A stretch of 64,000 nucleotides of DNA from Marininema mesophilum (GTDB lineage: Bacteria; Bacillota; Bacilli; Thermoactinomycetales; DSM-45169), in the NCBI RefSeq assembly GCF_900106775.1, contig NZ_FNNQ01000004.1:176534-240533 (forward strand), in the 5' to 3' direction. The stretch's first letter is position 1; every line of letters starts with the position of its first letter. Both the position numbers and the translations under genes were made by a program. Below are positions 59,771 to 64,000 of this stretch, piece after piece. Under the pieces are notes generated by a model. The model was not told where the DNA came from, did not search any database, and was given only the letters and a program-made list of their open reading frames with translations.

Positions 59771-59861
59771 CTAGGCCTAGAGCCAACAACTGTGAACCAA
59801 AGCGCAATTTATTTAACATGATGGAAAAATAATCTTTTTCATTAATTATAATATTAAATGG
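59771..59861 (+). repeat. Repeat copy A
   Basis: About 90 bp, closely matching copy B (minus strand, 49601-49685) from ACAACTGTGA through AATTATAATATT, and more loosely copy C at 48361. It stands without a tnpB beside it, 90 bp before the secreted protein gene. Confidence 0.7.
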
Positions 59862-59889
59862 AAGGTATTAATTATATTATTAAATTGGT

Positions 59890-59917
59890 TTGCTTATTTT
59901 TATTTATCTGTTACAAT
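59890..59917 (+). promoter_or_regulatory. Promoter of the secreted protein gene
   Basis: TTGCTT (59890-59895), 16-nt spacer, TACAAT (59912-59917), 33 nt before the start. Confidence 0.65.
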
Positions 59918-59949
59918 CGGGGTACACTATTTTAAAGGAGTGAATATTC

Positions 59950-60426
59950 ATGAAACACGTTCGTCGTTTCCTACCCTTTATGGTCGCCCTAGCGTTCTTT
60001 TTCACCCTTGCCACTCCAGGAGCCTTCGCAAGTGGAAATGAGGCTGTCGGAAAAGATAACGGCTCTGTAGGAAAATCCTTAGGAGATGAGATTGAACTTG
60101 CAGGAGATGTTCAGGGCAAAAAAGATTTCAGCCTTTTTTTCTTACGGAAAACATATAAGGCTGAAGGAACCTATGGAGTTGTCTTTTTTGACAATAAACC
60201 TCGAAAAGAACCTCTCTATATAGACTCGAAAAATGTGACCGATAACGGTGAGGGCGTTTCTTTTACCGCTCCTGAAAACTTCAAGCCATCTCCAGGCATT
60301 CACACAATGTATGGACAGTTCGATGGAACGCTTAATGGGAAAAAAGTAAATCGCAAGTTCGTCTATGATATTCAAGTGGATAAGAACGGCAATATGAAAT
60401 TTCTTAAAAAAGTAGAGGTCTCGTAA
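59950..60426 (+). CDS. Small secreted protein of unknown function
   Basis: 158 aa. Signal peptide begins MKHVRRFLPF, hydrophobic core VALAFFFTLATPGAFA, cleavage after AFA near residue 27. Mature part about 130 aa, beta-rich in pattern, with repeated Gly-Lys segments (GKDNGSVGKSLGDE) and YKAEGTYGVVFFDNKPRKEP. Contains no Cys. AAAGGAGTGAATATTC precedes ATG. The 5' end is nearly the same as that of the gene at 45956, but the mature parts are unrelated. Function unknown. Confidence 0.8.
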   Translation: MKHVRRFLPFMVALAFFFTLATPGAFASGNEAVGKDNGSVGKSLGDEIELAGDVQGKKDFSLFFLRKTYKAEGTYGVVFFDNKPRKEPLYIDSKNVTDNGEGVSFTAPENFKPSPGIHTMYGQFDGTLNGKKVNRKFVYDIQVDKNGNMKFLKKVEVS

Positions 60427-60458
60427 TTAATAAAGACCTACTCTCAATAGTGTATAAA

Positions 60459-60493
60459 TAGAAAAAAGCGTCCAAAATGGACGCTTTTTTCTA
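60459..60493 (+). terminator. Terminator after the secreted protein gene
   Basis: 16-bp perfect stem (60459-60474 with 60478-60493), 3-nt loop, A-rich 5' arm and T-rich 3' arm, so bidirectional. Confidence 0.9.
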
Positions 60494-60553
60494 TTTCCTA
60501 TACCAGATAGCCAATGGCACTGAAATGGTCCTAGGTACGGAGCGTCTACCTCC

Positions 60554-61036
60554 ATGAATACAATAGACAAACCAGAGGATATCCTGAGCAGATTTTCACT
60601 GAGTGTATTCCACATTAATGGGTTACTAATGCGTTCCGGGGACATTATCACGCGTTCAATTGATCAAAGTAGTGCCAGGTGGCAGGTTCTTGGTCGCATT
60701 GGATATAAGCCCCAAACAGTGGCAAATATCGCTCGTGATATGGGACATGCACGTCAGAGCGTGCAACGTGTTGCAGATGTATTAGTAAATGAAGGTCTGG
60801 CTCTCTATAAGGACCACCAGACCGATCGACGCACAAAGCTGGTTGAACTTACTCCGAAAGGTGCAGAAGTACTGGGTGCTATCTACGAACAATATGCCGA
60901 ATGGAACCGGCATCTTATTACCAAACTCGACCCAGAGCAATTGGATAAGATAGTAGATGCTCTTGAGAGTGTTGGGCGGATTCTGGAGAAGGAGGTAAAC
61001 TTCTTTAGTAATGGGAATTGGCAAAAGCATAAATAA
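60554..61036 (+). CDS. MarR family transcriptional regulator
   Basis: 160 aa. Winged helix in the middle: QTVANIARDMGHARQSVQRVADVLVNEGL (recognition region) then the wing YKDHQTDRRTKLVELTPKG, the DxRxxxLxLT pattern of MarR proteins. Helical flanks form the dimer. Its presumed partner gene downstream is reduced to a seven-codon stub. The ribosome binding site is weak (ACGGAG, 11 nt). Confidence 0.9.
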   Translation: MNTIDKPEDILSRFSLSVFHINGLLMRSGDIITRSIDQSSARWQVLGRIGYKPQTVANIARDMGHARQSVQRVADVLVNEGLALYKDHQTDRRTKLVELTPKGAEVLGAIYEQYAEWNRHLITKLDPEQLDKIVDALESVGRILEKEVNFFSNGNWQKHK

Positions 61037-61063
61037 TATCAATCAATTAGGAGGTATAGCATC

Positions 61064-61087
61064 ATGCAGCGTTTATATATAAAGTGA
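61064..61087 (+). pseudogene. Gene stub after the MarR gene
   Basis: A strong AGGAGGT (61049-61055) is followed by ATG and seven codons (MQRLYIK) then TGA. The spacing and strength of the site indicate the beginning of a gene once co-transcribed with the MarR regulator and lost by deletion or mutation. Confidence 0.5.
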
Positions 61088-61103
61088 AGGTCCGGAGAAA
61101 TGT

Positions 61104-61784
61104 TCACCCCTTATTCATCATTTCACTCAACAAAGGCAACAATTCTCTTAGATTCCTAATATTGTTTTTGGGGAAGGGGAGTTCTGCAGGCCATGGTGCT
61201 AATTGTTGCAGCCATATCGATATCATCCCTGCCTGATGCGCACTCTCTATATCATTTACAGGATGATCACCTACATAGAGGCATTCGTTAGGTAAAACAT
61301 TTAATCGTTCTGCACAACGATGGAAAAGTAGAATGTCCGGTTTTTTTAAGCCTTCTTCTTGGGATACTAGGACCTCATCTAAGAAAGGTCTGAGGCCTAG
61401 CCTTTGGATATTATCTTTTTGAAAAGAAGTCTCCCCATTGGTAATAATCCCTGTATGTAGCCCATCATTCTGGAGTTTTTGAAGAAGCTGACAGGCGTAG
61501 GGATGACTGACACAGTAGTTTGAAAACGAGCTTCGATACTCTTTTAACAAGTTTTCACAGGTTAATCCTTTAATGGGCCATTTCTGTAGCAATTGCTGGT
61601 ACACTTGATCTTTCGATACGTATCCACCTGCGTCTAATTGGATGAAATGGTCACACCATATATGTGGAGGAATATCTTGTAGTTTTGAGAAGTGGTGGTA
61701 GTATTGCGCTCGGATAAACCGAAGAAGAGAGGCACTGCGGTTTAGCAAGGTTTCGTCTAAGTCAAAAAGGACAGCACGGATCAT
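61104..61784 (-). CDS. HAD family hydrolase
   Basis: 226-aa phosphatase-like protein. Motif 1 LFDLDETLLNRSAS (nucleophile Asp at about residue 8), motif 2 Thr in GIITNGETSFQ, motif 3 Lys in EGLKKPDILLF, motif 4 VGDHPVNDIESAHQAG. Cap domain type C1. Resembles YjjG/PhoE-like small-molecule phosphatases; substrate unknown. Start at 61784, after AGGAGGAAC on the minus strand. Confidence 0.92.
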   Translation of the reverse strand: MIRAVLFDLDETLLNRSASLLRFIRAQYYHHFSKLQDIPPHIWCDHFIQLDAGGYVSKDQVYQQLLQKWPIKGLTCENLLKEYRSSFSNYCVSHPYACQLLQKLQNDGLHTGIITNGETSFQKDNIQRLGLRPFLDEVLVSQEEGLKKPDILLFHRCAERLNVLPNECLYVGDHPVNDIESAHQAGMISIWLQQLAPWPAELPFPKNNIRNLRELLPLLSEMMNKG

Positions 61785-61913
61785 GAGTTCCTCCTAGTAT
61801 TTTCTAATCAGCTTTTATTGCAGCTATTCTTTGATGCACTTATTTAACAGAGATTGTTCCAACTCTATCTTGAGCGATAAAAATAATCAAGGGTAGAATA
61901 CATAGCAAGCCAT

Positions 61914-61948
61914 CTGTAAGGGGGGATTACAATAATCCCCCCTTACAG
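61914..61948. repeat. 15-bp perfect inverted repeat between HAD and Nramp genes
   Basis: Arms 61914-61928 and 61934-61948, 5-nt centre, no T run on either strand after the hairpin. It lies between divergently transcribed genes, so an operator is as likely as a hairpin in RNA. Confidence 0.75.
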
Positions 61949-62062
61949 AAAAAAGGGCTTGTATTCACCTTTACAATACAGGGATCCTGTGCTAATTTAG
62001 CTTAAGGCAACTTTTTTGATGCCAGCTATAAGAAATGAATTGAGGAAAAGGAAGGAAGAAAT

Positions 62063-63433
62063 GTGGACTTCTCAAACAATGAAAGAACAATAGAGGAACC
62101 AGCGAATTCACCTCCTGAGGAAGGTTGGTTAAAGTCATCTACGAAACCCTCATTATCCGAAGTTTATCGTTCGATTCCTGTACCCAATAAAGGATCTTGG
62201 ATACGTAAATTTCTCGCTTTTTTTGGACCTGGCTACCTCGTTGCAGTCGGATATATGGATCCTGGTAACTGGGCGACCGATATTGCTGGTGGTTCCTTGT
62301 TCAATTACACGTTACTATCTGTTATACTCATCTCCAACGTGATGGCCATTTTATTGCAATCTTTAGCTGCAAAACTAGGGATTGCAACTGGAAGAGACTT
62401 GGCTCAGGCTTGCCGAGATCACTATAGTAAACCCGTATCGATGATGTTATGGGTGCTGTGTGAATTGGCTATAGCGGCTACTGACCTCGCAGAGTTGATT
62501 GGTACTGCAATCGCTCTGAATTTATTATTCGGTATTCCTTTGTTGTATGGTGTGATACTTACAGCATTGGATGTACTACTGGTACTGCTCCTACAAAATA
62601 AGGGGTTTCGTTATATTGAAGCTATAGTGATTTCTTTAATTGTGACGGTCGGTATTTGTTTTGGTATAGAACTGGTGTGGGCAAAACCGGATTTGATGAG
62701 TGTTTCCCAAGGATTTATACCAAGTGCAGAGATAGTAAAGAACCCTGAAATGCTGTATATTGCAATCGGGATTTTGGGAGCAACGGTTATGCCCCATAAC
62801 CTTTACCTTCATTCCTCGATTGTTCAAACCCGTCGCTATAAAAAAACACCTACAGCCAAGAAAGAAGCTATTCGCTATGCGACAATAGATTCCTCTGTTG
62901 CACTATTCTTTGCGTTATTTATCAATGCGGCTATCTTAATCTTATCTGCTGCAACCTTTCATCGCTCAGGGAATACAGATGTGGCAGATATAGGGGATGC
63001 TTATCAACTACTGGATCCTCTGTTAGGAACCACGATTGCTAGTACCTTGTTTGGTATCGCTCTTTTAGCCGCAGGTCAAAATTCTACATTGACTGGTACA
63101 CTGGCTGGGCAGATCGTTATGGAGGGCTTTTTAAATATCCGATTAAAGCCCTGGCTTCGTCGTCTAATCACTCGATTAATCGCGATTGTACCTGCCATCA
63201 TCATAACCGCGATGTATGGATCAAAGGGCACAATGCAATTGTTAGTATTGAGCCAAGTTATCCTCTCATTGCAACTCTCCTTTGCTGTTATTCCCCTCGT
63301 AAAATTCACAAGTGATTCCAAGAAAATGGGAGCATTCGTAAATCCTTCATGGTTGAAAATCCTATCCTGGTTTATCGCCTTAGTAATTGCAGGATTAAAT
63401 GGTTATTTGCTATACACTACATTGCTATCTTGA
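62063..63433 (+). CDS. mntH: Nramp family divalent metal transporter
   Basis: 456 aa, about 11 helices. Metal-site motifs: helix 1 DPGNWATDIAGGS and helix 6 MPHNLYLHSSIVQTR. The RHS-like IASTLFGIALLAAGQNSTLTGTLAGQ stretch is also typical. Acts as a proton-coupled Mn(II)/Fe(II) importer by family; the unusually polar 45-residue N-terminus is longer than in many MntH. GTG 62063 preceded by AAGGAAGGAAG. No manganese operator is recognised with certainty. Confidence 0.92.
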   Translation: MDFSNNERTIEEPANSPPEEGWLKSSTKPSLSEVYRSIPVPNKGSWIRKFLAFFGPGYLVAVGYMDPGNWATDIAGGSLFNYTLLSVILISNVMAILLQSLAAKLGIATGRDLAQACRDHYSKPVSMMLWVLCELAIAATDLAELIGTAIALNLLFGIPLLYGVILTALDVLLVLLLQNKGFRYIEAIVISLIVTVGICFGIELVWAKPDLMSVSQGFIPSAEIVKNPEMLYIAIGILGATVMPHNLYLHSSIVQTRRYKKTPTAKKEAIRYATIDSSVALFFALFINAAILILSAATFHRSGNTDVADIGDAYQLLDPLLGTTIASTLFGIALLAAGQNSTLTGTLAGQIVMEGFLNIRLKPWLRRLITRLIAIVPAIIITAMYGSKGTMQLLVLSQVILSLQLSFAVIPLVKFTSDSKKMGAFVNPSWLKILSWFIALVIAGLNGYLLYTTLLS

Positions 63434-63908
63434 AATTGAAAAATCGACTAGCATAACGGTTTATATGGATAATAGGGAGCTAAGATACCAACCGATTCTT
63501 GACCTACGTAAACAAAGATGACTTAGGCCTTATTAAGGCCTAAGTCATCTTTGTTTACCTTTTGATCTTTAGAGGAGACCCGTATGTAATTCAATTTCAT
63601 CCTATCGTTCTCCTTTACTTTTATGTCCAGACGGGGTGCAACGGAACCAAAAATAGTAATAAGCAATGGTAATTATTTAAACTAATTAAAACTGTTAAGT
63701 TGATTTTTTTAGCTCATCTATTTATTGAATTCATTAACTGGAAGAAGTATTCAGGGTTATGAGTCTTATTTAGGTTATAGATTACGAGCGGGAAAACCCA
63801 GCCCTTCAGGGTTGGGGTGAAAGCGAGCGTCAGACGAGAGAGGGGAGATCTCCCTCTCGCAAGGCTGACAATCCCCGTATATAATTAGATAAAGGGGAGG
63901 TAAATCCA
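63434..63908 (+). other. Intergenic region before the tnpB fragment
   Basis: 475 bp. A 51-bp palindrome at 63508-63558 is followed by an AT-rich stretch. Between 63776 and 63890 lie inverted repeats (ACCCAGCCCTTCAGGGTTGGGG and a GAGAGGGGAGATCTCCCTCTC-like block, given here as regions) that look like the end of an IS605-type element. No gene seen. Confidence 0.5.
63508..63558. terminator. 51-bp palindrome, bidirectional terminator
   Basis: 25-nt arms (63508-63532 and 63534-63558) around one base. The 3' arm ends in a T-rich stretch, so it can end mntH transcripts and those arriving from the right. Confidence 0.8.
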
Positions 63909-64000
63909 TGCACAAAGCGTTTAAATTTCGCTTGTATCCAACAAAGGAACAAACCATTCTCATCCATAAATCCATTGGATGTAGTCGTTTCACATTTAAT
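63909..64000 (+). mobile_element. tnpB: Start of an IS200/IS605-type tnpB (cut by window edge)
   Basis: ATG 63909 after AAGGGGAGG. The visible product, MHKAFKFRLYPTKEQTILIH followed by KSIGCSRFTFN, is the classic TnpB N-terminus (K-x-R-(L/I)-Y-P-(T/N)-x-x-Q). The hairpin-rich DNA just upstream (63776-63890) would be the left end. Different from the decayed copy at 49661. Whether the gene is intact cannot be seen. Confidence 0.85.

Larger units (their letters stand above)
59449..59949 (+). other. Intergenic region with terminators, relic sequence and repeat copy A
   Basis: 501 bp. It holds the panD terminator (59461-59510) and a stretch at 59515-59640 that can be read on the minus strand as an open frame without start (GGVCYSEIGGDGFQRSVIGG and ending LTCPLYGVD). 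A second terminator lies at 59640-59675, then repeat copy A (59771-59861) and a promoter (59890-59917). Confidence 0.5.

Overview
The window is a low-to-moderate GC chromosomal segment of an endospore-forming Bacillales bacterium. Three things point there. The gene order follows the Bacillus subtilis block from ypeB to panD almost gene for gene. Sporulation genes are present (ypeB, spoIVA, ypjB, the YIEGIA protein). So are TRAP (mtrB), bacillithiol genes (bshA, bshB1), a menaquinol-cytochrome c reductase (qcrABC) and split heptaprenyl diphosphate synthase genes. Differences from Bacillus (plsC after cmk, menF inside the chorismate cluster, tRNA-Pro with anticodon GGG, no cheR) suggest a related family such as Thermoactinomycetaceae. 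That placement is inference.

Layout. 1-11.4 kb: ypeB, cmk, plsC, an S1-like protein, yphA, the YIEGIA gene and its small partner, der, plsY, gpsA, a convergent basic protein, a DUF2768-type small protein and a YphF-like lipoprotein. 11.9-19.2 kb: spoIVA, hup, folE, two near-identical tRNA-Pro genes, mtrB, an unknown membrane-anchored protein, hepS, menH/ubiE, hepT, ndk. 19.3-34.8 kb: an APH-type kinase, then the aromatic supraoperon aroC-aroB-aroH-menF-trpEDCFBA-hisC-tyrA-aroA. A leader with a TRAP-type site and a terminator precedes trpE, so mtrB probably controls trpEDCFBA from 10 kb away. 35.0-44.3 kb: two unknown genes, ypiB, ypiF, qcrABC, ypjA, ypjB, ypjC (minus), a MazG-like gene and dapB. 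44.3-52.6 kb: an accessory insertion between dapB and mgsA. It holds an IS3-derived miniature element, a CPBP protease and a relic of a second copy, a secreted repeat protein, a PCYCGC lipoprotein, an AT-rich MFS gene, an ETX/MTX2-type pore-forming toxin gene, a decayed tnpB and an MFS/PadR pair. 52.6-59.5 kb: the conserved order resumes with mgsA-bshB1-bshA-cca-birA-panB-panC-panD. 59.5-64 kb: a second accessory stretch with a small secreted protein, a MarR regulator followed by a gene stub, a HAD phosphatase, an Nramp transporter and the start of another tnpB at the right edge.

The core genes form a biosynthetic backbone for phospholipid, menaquinone, aromatic amino acids, bacillithiol and pantothenate, together with respiratory complex III. 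The most interesting part is 48.3-49.7 kb. There the toxin gene lies between inverted copies of a short repeat that also abuts the tnpB relic, and a third copy lies upstream of the secreted protein at 59.95 kb. The two small secreted proteins at 45.6 and 59.95 kb share ribosome binding site, start context and signal peptide but have unrelated mature parts.
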